DNA of 29,119 nucleotides. It comes from Rhizobiales bacterium UBA697. GTDB taxonomy: Bacteria; Pseudomonadota; Alphaproteobacteria; Rhizobiales; Ancalomicrobiaceae. A program made the position numbers and the translations under genes. Below are positions 22,976 through 29,119 of this stretch, piece after piece (the first letter of the stretch is position 1; each line of letters starts with the position of its first letter). The stretch is taken from the NCBI GenBank assembly GCA_002298965.1, contig DBMN01000348.1, positions 1 to 29,119 on the forward strand. Reading direction: 5' to 3'. Under the pieces are notes generated by a model, which was given only the letters and a program-made list of their open reading frames with translations, was not told the origin of the DNA and did not search any database.

Positions 22976-24574
22976 TCAACCGGCCTTCGTCACCCCGGCC
23001 TTGACCAGCTTGTAGACGACGGAATCCATCAGCGCCTGGAAGGATGCATCGATGATGTTCTCGCTGACGCCGATCGTCGTCCAATGGTTCTTGGCGCCGT
23101 CGCGGCTCTCGATCAGGACGCGGGTGGTCGCTCCCGTGCCGCCGTTGAGGATACGGACCTTGAAGTCGACCAGCTCGAGATCCTCGATCGCCGCCTGATA
23201 GGGGCCGAGGTCCTTGCGCAGCGCCGCGTCGAGGGCGTTGACCGGGCCGTTGCCCTCGGCCACCGACAGGAACAGCTCCTCGCCGATGCGCACCTTCACG
23301 ATCGCCTCCGACTGGGTGACCATCTCGCCCATGCCGTCCGAGCGCTGGCCGACGATGACGCGGAAGGACTGGACGTCGAAGTAGCGCGGCACGGCACCGA
23401 GGGTGCGGCGGGCGAGCAGTTCGAGCGAGGCGTCCGCCGCCTCGTAGGAGAAGCCGCGCGCCTCGCGCTCCTTCACTTCCGCGAGCAACGTGTCGAGCTT
23501 GGGGTTGGCCTTGTCGACCTCGATGCCGAAACGGGCGAGTTCGGCGAGGAGGTTCGACTTGCCGGCCTGATCGGAGACGAGCACCCGGCGGCGGTTGCCG
23601 ACGCTCTCGGGCTCGACGTGTTCGTAGGTCTTGGGGTCCTTGACGATCGCCGAGGCGTGGATGCCGGCCTTGGTGGCGAAGGCATTGGCGCCGACGTAAG
23701 GGGCATGCCGATTGGGCGAACGGTTGAGGATGTCGTCGAAGGCGCGGCTGACGTGGGTCAGCTCCTTCAGCTTTCCGGCCTCGACGCCGGTGACGAAGCG
23801 GTCGGAGAATTCCGGCTTCAGCGACAGCGTGCCAATGATCGTCACCAGATTGGCGTTGCCGCAGCGCTCGCCGATGCCGTTGAGCGTGCCCTGGACCTGA
23901 CGCACGCCGGCGCGCACCGCGGCGAGCGAGTTGGCGACCGCCTGGCCGGTGTCATCATGGGCATGGATGCCGAGATGGCTGCCGGGCACCACTTCCGTGA
24001 CCTTGCGGACGATCGCGTCGACCTCGTGCGGCAGGGTGCCGCCGTTGGTGTCGCAGAGCACGACCCAGCGGGCGCCGGAGTCATAGGCGGCGCGGGCGAC
24101 CTCGAGGGCGTAGGCCGGGTTGGCCTTGTATCCGTCGAAGAAGTGCTCGCAGTCGATCATCGCCTCGCGGCCGCGGGCGATCGCCGCTTCCACCGTCTGA
24201 CGGACGCAGGCGACGTTCTCCTCGAGCGTCGTGCCGAGCGCGACGTGGACGTGGTAGTCCCAGGACTTGGCGACGAAGCAGTTGGCATCGGCGGCGGCCG
24301 AGAGCAGCGCGGCGAGGCCGGGGTCGTTCGACACCGAGACACCGGCGCGCTTGGTCATGCCGAAGGCGGTGAAGCGGGCGCGCGTCGTGCGCTTCTCCTC
24401 GAAGAAGGCGCTGTCGGTCGGGTTGGCGCCGGGATAGCCGCCCTCGACATAGTCGACGCCGAGATCGTCGAGCAGACGGGCGATCTTCAGCTTGTCGTCG
24501 AGGGTGAAGTCGACGCCGGAGGTCTGGGCACCGTCGCGCAGGGTGGTGTCGAAGAGGTGGACGCGCTCTTTCAT
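22976..24574 (-). CDS. cimA: Citramalate synthase
   Basis: 532 residues from ATG 24574 (GAGAGAAG 4 nt upstream). Joins pyruvate and acetyl-CoA to (R)-citramalate, opening a threonine-independent route to 2-oxobutyrate and isoleucine. HMGL-type TIM barrel: LFDTTLRDGAQTSGVDF (7-23) with the metal-binding Asp and catalytic Arg; CDTNGGTLPHEV; GIHAHDDTGQAVANS with the metal histidines; GTLNGIGERCGNANL. The C-terminal LeuA-type allosteric dimer domain (from about 400) ends VVYKLVKAGVTKAG. The sequence and length fit the CimA family rather than LeuA or homocitrate synthase. It starts 19 nt after the GFA-family gene, so the two may be co-transcribed, and it ends in a strong terminator. Confidence 0.93.
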   Translation of the reverse strand: MKERVHLFDTTLRDGAQTSGVDFTLDDKLKIARLLDDLGVDYVEGGYPGANPTDSAFFEEKRTTRARFTAFGMTKRAGVSVSNDPGLAALLSAAADANCFVAKSWDYHVHVALGTTLEENVACVRQTVEAAIARGREAMIDCEHFFDGYKANPAYALEVARAAYDSGARWVVLCDTNGGTLPHEVDAIVRKVTEVVPGSHLGIHAHDDTGQAVANSLAAVRAGVRQVQGTLNGIGERCGNANLVTIIGTLSLKPEFSDRFVTGVEAGKLKELTHVSRAFDDILNRSPNRHAPYVGANAFATKAGIHASAIVKDPKTYEHVEPESVGNRRRVLVSDQAGKSNLLAELARFGIEVDKANPKLDTLLAEVKEREARGFSYEAADASLELLARRTLGAVPRYFDVQSFRVIVGQRSDGMGEMVTQSEAIVKVRIGEELFLSVAEGNGPVNALDAALRKDLGPYQAAIEDLELVDFKVRILNGGTGATTRVLIESRDGAKNHWTTIGVSENIIDASFQALMDSVVYKLVKAGVTKAG

Positions 24575-24593
24575 CGGGCTTCTCTCGGCTCTC

Positions 24594-25067
24594 TCACGCG
24601 TCGGCGCGCGGCGGCCATTCGGCCGTGTCGTGGTCGGGATGCTGGTAGGAGACGATGTCGGCGAAGAAGGTCTCCGCCGTCGCCTGCTGCTCGGGCGGGC
24701 GGCCGGGGAGATCCGCCAGTTCGTGGAACCAGGGCATGCGGCTCTCGACGCCGACCTGGATCGCCGGGCGGATGTCGGCGGGATGATCGAAGGCACCGAG
24801 CGCCACCTCGACCACGGGGAAGCCGTCCGGCTCGTAGGTCAGCGGCGTGCCGCAGTCGGGGCAGAAGCCGCGGGCGATCTTGTTCGACGAGCGGAAGCGC
24901 TTGGGCTCGCCGCGGGTCCAGACCAGCCCCTTGGCGGTGACGAGCGGTCCGTAGTGCCCGCCGAAGGCCTTCTGGCACATGCGGCAATGGCAGATCGACG
25001 CGCGTCCGAGATCCTCACAACGAAAACGGATGGCGCCGCACTGGCACCCACCGGTGAACCCCGTCAT
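24594..25067 (-). CDS. GFA-family zinc protein (glutathione-dependent formaldehyde-activating-like)
   Basis: 157 residues, start ATG 25067 with GGGAGGG upstream. The Mss4-like beta-tent fold has the usual zinc cysteines: Cys8 and Cys10 (GGCQCGAIRF), Cys26, Cys28 and Cys31 (CHCRMCQ), and Cys69 and Cys72 (GFCPDCGTPL). The C-terminal half carries VEVALGAFDHPADIRP and the usual W-F pair (MPWFHEL). The family name comes from one methylotroph enzyme; most members have unknown substrates. It sits between a small membrane peptide gene and cimA on the same strand. Confidence 0.9.
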   Translation of the reverse strand: MTGFTGGCQCGAIRFRCEDLGRASICHCRMCQKAFGGHYGPLVTAKGLVWTRGEPKRFRSSNKIARGFCPDCGTPLTYEPDGFPVVEVALGAFDHPADIRPAIQVGVESRMPWFHELADLPGRPPEQQATAETFFADIVSYQHPDHDTAEWPPRADA

Positions 25068-25097
25068 GGCAAGTCCCTCCCCTCTCGGTAGGCCTCT

Positions 25098-25223
25098 TCA
25101 GATCAGCCCCTTCCAGCGCAGGACGACGACGGTGAGCGCCGAGAGCAGCGCGATCTTCACCGCGATGAAGATCGAGACCTTCAGCACCGGATTCATCGGC
25201 TCGCGCTTTCCCGGATCGCTCAT
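25098..25223 (-). CDS. 41-residue single-pass membrane peptide
   Basis: ATG 25223 with GGGGA 8 nt upstream, 22 nt after the cysS stop. The peptide has a charged N-terminus (MSDPGKREPMNP), one hydrophobic helix (about 13-35: VLKVSIFIAVKIALLS, then ALTVVVL) and a short basic end RWKGLI. The well-placed ribosome site, the clean membrane helix and the tight operon spacing support a real small protein. Two lysines inside or beside the helix are notable. It recalls small inner-membrane peptides that bind larger membrane proteins, but no family is recognised. An internal ATG at codon 10 is an alternative start. Confidence 0.6.
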   Translation of the reverse strand: MSDPGKREPMNPVLKVSIFIAVKIALLSALTVVVLRWKGLI

Positions 25224-25245
25224 CGTGCCGGTTCCCCAGAGCGCG

Positions 25246-26640
25246 TCATCGCGCCGGTTCCCACGTCGTCTTCATCTCGCCGGTCGCCGGATCCTTGGCG
25301 TCCTTGATCACGAGACCCATGGCGGTGAGCTGGTCGCGGATGCGGTCGCTCTCGGCCCAGTTGCGGGCCTGACGGGCGGCCAGACGATCGGCGATCAGCG
25401 CCTCGACGGCGGCGACGTCGACCTCGACGGCCGACTTGCGGCGCGCCGCCCAGGCCTCGCCCGTGTCGGCGAAGAAGCCGAGGAAGCGGAGCGAACCCGC
25501 GAGCGCGTCGCGGGCGCCCTCGCCACCGGTGCGCTGGGCGGCGTTCCTGAGCGCATGCAGCTCGGCGATCGCCTTCGGGGTCGAGAGATCGTCGCAGAGC
25601 GCCTCGACGACCGCCTTGGCCGGACGGGTGCCGGGCACGTCGCCGGCGAACCAGTACCAGTCGTCGAGCGTCTTCCAGCTCTCCTCGAGGCTCTTCACCG
25701 TCCAGTCGATCGGCTGGCGATAGTGCGTCTTCATCATGGTGAAGCGCAGCACCTCGCCCGGCCAGTCGGCGAGCAGCTGGTTGATGGTGAGGAAGTTGCC
25801 GAGCGACTTCGACATCTTCTCGCCTTCGACCTGAAGGAAGCCGTTGTGCATCCAGACGTTCGCCATCACGTCGTGACCGAAGGCGCAACGCGACTGGGCG
25901 ACCTCGTTCTCGTGATGCGGGAACACCAGATCGATGCCGCCGCCGTGGATGTCGAAGGTCTCGCCGAGGTGCTTCCAGCTCATGGCGGAGCACTCGAGGT
26001 GCCAGCCCGGACGGCCGCGGCCCCAGGGGCTCTCCCAGCCGGGCTCGTTCTCGGTCGACGGCTTCCACAGCACGAAGTCCATCTCGCCGCGCTTGTAGGG
26101 CGCGACGTCGACGCGGGCGCCGGCGATCATGTCGTCGAGCGGACGGCGCGACAGGCGGCCGTAGTCGGCCATCGACGGCACGTCGAAGAGGACGTGACCC
26201 TCGGCGGCATAGGCGTGACCGGAGGCGATCAGCCGCTCGATGATGGCGATCATCTCGGCGATGTGTTCGGTGGCGCGCGGCTGGACGGTGGGCGCCAGCG
26301 TGCCGAGGGCTGCGACGTCGGCCTGGAACTGGGCCTCGGTGGCGCTCGTCACCTGGCGGATCGCGTCGTTCAAGGGCAGGCCCGGGAAGTCTCGGGCGGC
26401 GCGCGCGTTGATCTTGTCGTCGACGTCCGTGATGTTGCGCACGTAGGTCACGGCATTGGTGCCGTAGAGGTGGCGCAGCAGGCGGAAGAGCAGGTCGAAG
26501 ACGATGACCGGGCGGGCATTGCCGATGTGGGCGAAGTCGTAGACCGTCGGCCCGCAGACGTACATGCGCACGTTGGCGGGATCGATCGGCGAGAAGTCTT
26601 CCTTCTCGCGAGTGAGCGTGTTGTAGAGCTTCAGGACCAC
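25246..26640 (-). CDS. cysS: Cysteinyl-tRNA synthetase
   Basis: 464 residues. I chose GTG 26640, giving MVLKLYNTLT, because GAGGAG lies 7 nt before it; an in-frame ATG at 26679 lacks such a site and adds 13 unusual residues. Class I synthetase: HIGN (38-41), zinc Cys29 in YVCGPTVYDF, zinc-site segment WHLECSAMSW, GGGIDLVFPHHENE, and KMSKS near 276. The C-terminal DALR domain and the anticodon-binding end (ARNWAESDRIRDQLTAMGL) are complete. Attaches cysteine to tRNA-Cys. It heads a leftward run: cysS, small membrane peptide, GFA protein, cimA. Confidence 0.97.
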   Translation of the reverse strand: MVLKLYNTLTREKEDFSPIDPANVRMYVCGPTVYDFAHIGNARPVIVFDLLFRLLRHLYGTNAVTYVRNITDVDDKINARAARDFPGLPLNDAIRQVTSATEAQFQADVAALGTLAPTVQPRATEHIAEMIAIIERLIASGHAYAAEGHVLFDVPSMADYGRLSRRPLDDMIAGARVDVAPYKRGEMDFVLWKPSTENEPGWESPWGRGRPGWHLECSAMSWKHLGETFDIHGGGIDLVFPHHENEVAQSRCAFGHDVMANVWMHNGFLQVEGEKMSKSLGNFLTINQLLADWPGEVLRFTMMKTHYRQPIDWTVKSLEESWKTLDDWYWFAGDVPGTRPAKAVVEALCDDLSTPKAIAELHALRNAAQRTGGEGARDALAGSLRFLGFFADTGEAWAARRKSAVEVDVAAVEALIADRLAARQARNWAESDRIRDQLTAMGLVIKDAKDPATGEMKTTWEPAR

Positions 26641-27070
26641 GACCGGTCTCCTCGAATGCCGCATTTCAACGCGGACCATGAACGTCGAGACGAATTTCCC
26701 CGCCCGCCGGCCGGGGTTTCATCTGGACTTTTCGAGGAAGGACAGACGGAACCGGGCCAGCGAAGCTGCTAGCCGCAAATAATGCAGATGGTGATCGGCG
26801 CGAGACGCGCGACGGTTCCGTTCGTCATGGCGCGAGAAGTGACGGATTTCGGGCCTGCCGTCAAGGGAGCGCGGATGCTTCAGAAGGTCGACTCTCCGCC
26901 CCTGTTCGGCTTCACCCTGAGGTGCACGACGAAGTCGGGCCTCGAAGGGCGAAGCCACGACGGGCCTTGCCACTCGGCCCTTCGCGCTTCGAGGCTCGCT
27001 GGCGCTCGCACCTCAGCATGAAGGTCCTCTGCAAGAGGCCGAACGAGCCGAGACTTCCCAAGCTCGGAAA
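26641..27070. other. Intergenic region upstream of cysS, with repeat
   Basis: 430 nt between the cysS start and the TSUP permease stop. The cysS promoter should lie at its left part. The right part is taken up by the palindromic repeat listed separately. Open frames across it run through the repeat and have no ribosome site, so I call no gene. Confidence 0.5.
26911..27022. repeat. Nested palindromic intergenic repeat
   Basis: Outer arms TTCACCCTGAGGTGC (26911-26925) and GCACCTCAGCATGAA (27008-27022) pair with two mismatches. Inner arms CCTCGAAGGGCGAA (26940-26953) and TTCGCGCTTCGAGG (26981-26994) pair with one mismatch. The CCTCAGCATGA end and TTCGAGG arms are shared with the element at 2365-2496, so both belong to one repeat family. 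Confidence 0.7.
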
Positions 27071-27838
27071 TCAGAAGGTCCGCGCGAAGTCGATCACCAG
27101 TTTGACGATGAGCGCCACCACCGCGATCAGGAAGACCTTGCGCAGGAACTTCGAGCCGTAGCGCAGCGCGACGCGGGCGCCGACCTGGGCGCCGAGGAAG
27201 TTCGCCGCCGCCATGGCGAGTGCCACCGGCCACATCACCGCCCCCGACGCCGCGAAGAACAGGATGGCGGCGATGTTGGTCGTGGCGTTGACGATCTTGG
27301 TGGCGGCGTTCGCCCGGACCATGTCGAGGCCGAAGAGGCGGACGAAGCCGAAGATCAGGAACGAACCCGTGCCGGGGCCGAAGATGCCGTCGTAGAAGCC
27401 GATGCCGCCGCCCATCGCGGCCGCCTTGGGCCGGTCGGCGGCGACCGGCTCGCGGGTGGCGACGCTGCCGAAGTCCTTCTTGAGGAACGTGTAGAGCGCC
27501 GCGCCGATCATCAGCACGATGACCAGGGGCAGCATCACCCGGCGCGGCAACGACGAGGCGAAGATCGCGCCGGAGAACGAGCCGACGAAGGCGGCGATGG
27601 TCGCCGGGATCACGATCAGCCAGGGCATCCTCACCCGGCGGACGAAGTGCAGCGCCGCCGCCGCGGTGCCGACGACGCTCGCCACCTTGTTGGTGCCGAA
27701 GAGCGCCGGGATCGAGGTCGTCGGGAAGAGCGCGAGCAGCGCCGGTACCTGGATCAGACCGCCGCCGCCACCCACGGCATCGACCATGCCGGCGAAGAAG
27801 GAAGCGCCGAGCAGCAGCGGCCATTGATCGGGAAACAT
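27071..27838 (-). CDS. TSUP-family (TauE/SafE-like) permease
   Basis: 255 residues from ATG 27838 with GAGG 6 nt upstream. Seven to eight membrane helices in two homologous halves. The first half has FFAGMVDAVGGGGGLIQVPAL then ALFGTNKVASVVGTAAAALHF; the second half GGGIGFYDGIFGPGTGSFLIF then ANAATKIVNATTN. Both repeats carry the family's Gly-rich motif. Members carry organosulfur compounds, sulfite or other anions; the substrate is not predictable here. Stand-alone. Confidence 0.93.
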   Translation of the reverse strand: MFPDQWPLLLGASFFAGMVDAVGGGGGLIQVPALLALFPTTSIPALFGTNKVASVVGTAAAALHFVRRVRMPWLIVIPATIAAFVGSFSGAIFASSLPRRVMLPLVIVLMIGAALYTFLKKDFGSVATREPVAADRPKAAAMGGGIGFYDGIFGPGTGSFLIFGFVRLFGLDMVRANAATKIVNATTNIAAILFFAASGAVMWPVALAMAAANFLGAQVGARVALRYGSKFLRKVFLIAVVALIVKLVIDFARTF

Positions 27839-27924
27839 GGAACACCTCGGGGCCGCGCGGGGCGGAAGAACACGGCGCCGCCCGACCCTGCGGCCGGACG
27901 GCGGAAACGGACGGGCGGGAACCC

Positions 27925-28137
27925 TCAGCGCACCGCGGCGCGCTTCAGGCAGAACTGGAGGCGGAAGCGCGTGTCGGCCGAGGCCTGCTGCGCCGCCGTC
28001 ATGCGGCTCCAGCCGATCTCGGCGCGGCAGCGCTCGAGCGCGCGGTCGGCGGCGGTACGGGTGGTGGTCGCGGTCTGGGCGGCGGCCGCCAACGGGGCGG
28101 CGACGATCAGGGCGAGCGCGAGGAGGACGGGCTTCAT
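27925..28137 (-). CDS. Small exported protein of unknown function
   Basis: 70 residues from ATG 28137, 8 nt after the creA stop. A clear signal peptide (MKPVLLALALIVAAPLAAAA, cut near AAA-QT) leaves a mature part of about 50 residues with two cysteines (RCRAEIGW and QFCLK) that could form a disulfide, and a basic C-terminus. The ribosome site is weak, and the tight spacing suggests translation coupled to creA. No family recognised. Confidence 0.7.
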   Translation of the reverse strand: MKPVLLALALIVAAPLAAAAQTATTTRTAADRALERCRAEIGWSRMTAAQQASADTRFRLQFCLKRAAVR

Positions 28138-28145
28138 CGGTCGGC

Positions 28146-28655
28146 TCACTTGACGAAGTCGGCGCAGCGCGGCGGCGGCTCGACGCCCCAGGGCATCAGC
28201 GGCACCGAGGAGGTGGAATTCTTCGGACTGCCTTCGATGATCTTGTCGGTATAGACCATGTAGACGAGGACGTTGCGTTTGGCGTCGCAACCGCGCACGA
28301 TCTGCATCTTCTTGAAGAAGAGCGAGCGGCGTTCGCGGAACATCTCGTCGCCCTGCGCCAACGGGCGCTTGAACTTGACCGGGCCGACCTGACGGCAGGC
28401 GAGCGAGACGTCGGAGGTCTGTTCGGCGACGCCGAGCATGCCCTTGACGCCGCCGCGCTCGGGAACGGTGAAGTGACAGGCGACGCCTTCGACGTCGGGA
28501 TCGTCGATGCCGTAGACCGCGAGCTTGTCATCGGGGGTGAGCAGCTTCCACACCGTCGACTTCTTGAAGACCAGATCGGGCTCCTCGGCACGCGCCGAAA
28601 GGGGCACCGCCGCGAGGGCGAAGGCGAGGAGGGCAAGAGCGAGGCGCGACGTCAT
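28146..28655 (-). CDS. creA: CreA family periplasmic protein
   Basis: 169 residues from ATG 28655 with GGGAGT 5 nt upstream; an upstream in-frame ATG adds 12 residues that would spoil the signal peptide. The signal peptide is MTSRLALALLAFALAAVPLS, ending ARA before EEPDL. Mature part as in CreA: DDKLAVYGIDDPDVEGVACH, EQTSDVSLACRQVGP, RSLFFKKMQIVRGCDAKRN, VLVYMVYTDKIIEGSPKNS. Four cysteines. Function is unknown in all species despite wide conservation; in E. coli creA lies next to the creBCD genes, which are absent here. Confidence 0.93.
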   Translation of the reverse strand: MTSRLALALLAFALAAVPLSARAEEPDLVFKKSTVWKLLTPDDKLAVYGIDDPDVEGVACHFTVPERGGVKGMLGVAEQTSDVSLACRQVGPVKFKRPLAQGDEMFRERRSLFFKKMQIVRGCDAKRNVLVYMVYTDKIIEGSPKNSTSSVPLMPWGVEPPPRCADFVK

Positions 28656-28774
28656 GGGGTACTCCCGCGGAATGGCGAGGTGCCAGAGCATCCGACGATT
28701 CGGGCGGTTCGAAGGCCCGAAATCGCCCGGATCGCCGCCGTTCGCGACGATCGTGCCCGACAGACGTCCGCGTT

Positions 28775-28804
28775 TTGACTTTGGCTACCAAATGCGGGTT
28801 ATAG
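28775..28804 (+). promoter_or_regulatory. Probable promoter of the right-edge gene
   Basis: TTGACT (28775-28780), an 18-nt spacer and TTATAG (28799-28804), about 70 nt before the GTG start of the exported protein. This is the best sigma-70-like match in the creA upstream gap. Confidence 0.45.
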
Positions 28805-28875
28805 CTCGTCCCGACGGAGGTGTCGCCGGGGCGACGACGGGGACGGACATGTTCGAAACGAGGGGAGACGCGACG

Positions 28876-29119
28876 GTGCGCCGACGCACGCGGGGGTTCG
28901 CACGGGCGATCCCGGCGGCGGTCGCGCTGCTGTGCGCCGTCTTCGCGCCGTCCTTCGCTTCGGCCCAGTCGGCGGTCGACCAGTATGCCTCGGCGATCCG
29001 CGAACAGCGCGAGGCGATCGCCACCAACCGCGCGGCGCGGGCGCGCTGCGGCGCGCCGGGCGATCCGCGCTGCGCCGCGATCGACGACCGCGCCAAGCTG
29101 ATGGCCGACAATCTCGCCC
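28876..29119 (+). CDS. Exported protein, N-terminal part only
   Basis: Runs off the right edge after 81 codons. GTG 28876 preceded by AGGGGAG at 8 nt is preferred over an in-frame ATG at 28849, because it gives a classical signal peptide: basic start RRRTRGFAR, a hydrophobic core IPAAVALLCAVFAPSF, then cleavage near ASA-QS. The mature part begins as a helix (VDQYASAIREQREAIATNRA) and has two Cys in RCGAPGDPRCAAID. Some Rhizobiales exported proteins (DUF2865-type) start similarly, but too little is visible to assign a family. Confidence 0.7.
   Translation, partial: MRRRTRGFARAIPAAVALLCAVFAPSFASAQSAVDQYASAIREQREAIATNRAARARCGAPGDPRCAAIDDRAKLMADNLA

Noticed and set aside
21713..24940. 1075-codon open frame on the plus strand
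   Set aside because: Antisense to the response regulator and cimA, both of which have full domain signatures; the translated product is low-complexity.
24979..26772. 597-codon open frame on the plus strand
   Set aside because: Antisense to cysS and the GFA gene; no motif or ribosome site.
26782..27021. 79-codon plus-strand frame in the cysS-TSUP gap
   Set aside because: It runs through the palindromic repeat and has no ribosome site.

Overview
The window is GC-rich chromosomal DNA, very probably from an alphaproteobacterium of the order Hyphomicrobiales (Rhizobiales). The grounds are an adjacent psd-pssA pair, an Atm1-type exporter, E. coli-type IlvD, PuuE-type allantoinase, CimA, a DUF1839/aminoacyl-carrier-protein ligase cassette typical of Rhizobiales, and hairpin-forming intergenic repeats with a CCTCAGCATGAGG-like core. 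I cannot name a genus. Most genes are chromosomal housekeeping or metabolic genes; only one short stretch (about 20,940-21,960) looks foreign.

Layout. 1-2,259 (-): 5' part of a glycoside hydrolase family 2, beta-mannosidase-like gene that runs off the left edge. 2,365-2,496: palindromic repeat. 2,529-6,123 (-): a four-gene set, carrier protein, acyl-CoA-dehydrogenase-like flavoprotein, aminoacyl:carrier-protein ligase and DUF1839 protein, with a hairpin-rich repeat before the last gene. 6,480-7,145 (+): Ser/Thr-rich EF-hand protein with a terminator. 7,245-10,104 (-): ilvD and then a signal-peptidase-I-like membrane protein that contains no lysine and no histidine. 10,336-12,468 (+): AEC-family transporter and a RecD-like helicase. 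12,740-14,425 (+): Cache-domain chemoreceptor. 14,504-15,972 (-): allantoinase puuE and a small membrane protein. 16,205-16,459 (+): small unknown protein. 16,463-20,128 (-): atm1-like ABC exporter, then psd and pssA. 20,327-20,938 (+): LOG-family phosphoribohydrolase. 21,020-21,652 (+): AT-rich orphan membrane protein, followed by a decayed copy of the 3' end of cimA (about 21,693-21,830, minus). 22,013-26,640 (-): tandem-receiver response regulator, cimA with its terminator, GFA-family protein, a 41-residue membrane peptide and cysS. 27,071-28,655 (-): TSUP permease, a small exported protein and CreA. 28,876-end (+): start of an exported protein.

How genes work together. psd and pssA make phosphatidylethanolamine in two consecutive steps. 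ilvD and cimA both serve branched-chain amino-acid synthesis (CimA giving a threonine-independent route to 2-oxobutyrate) but lie in separate transcription units. The most unusual group is the carrier-protein cassette: the class II synthetase homologue should load an amino acid onto the 35th residue (Ser) of the small carrier protein, the flavoprotein may modify it, and the DUF1839 protein, which carries a Cys-His-Asp arrangement reminiscent of BtrH-type acyltransferases, may transfer it on. The last two steps are inference.

All calls were made by reading motifs by eye. No database search was run, so family names rest on recognised motifs, and genes called hypothetical are those in which I saw none.
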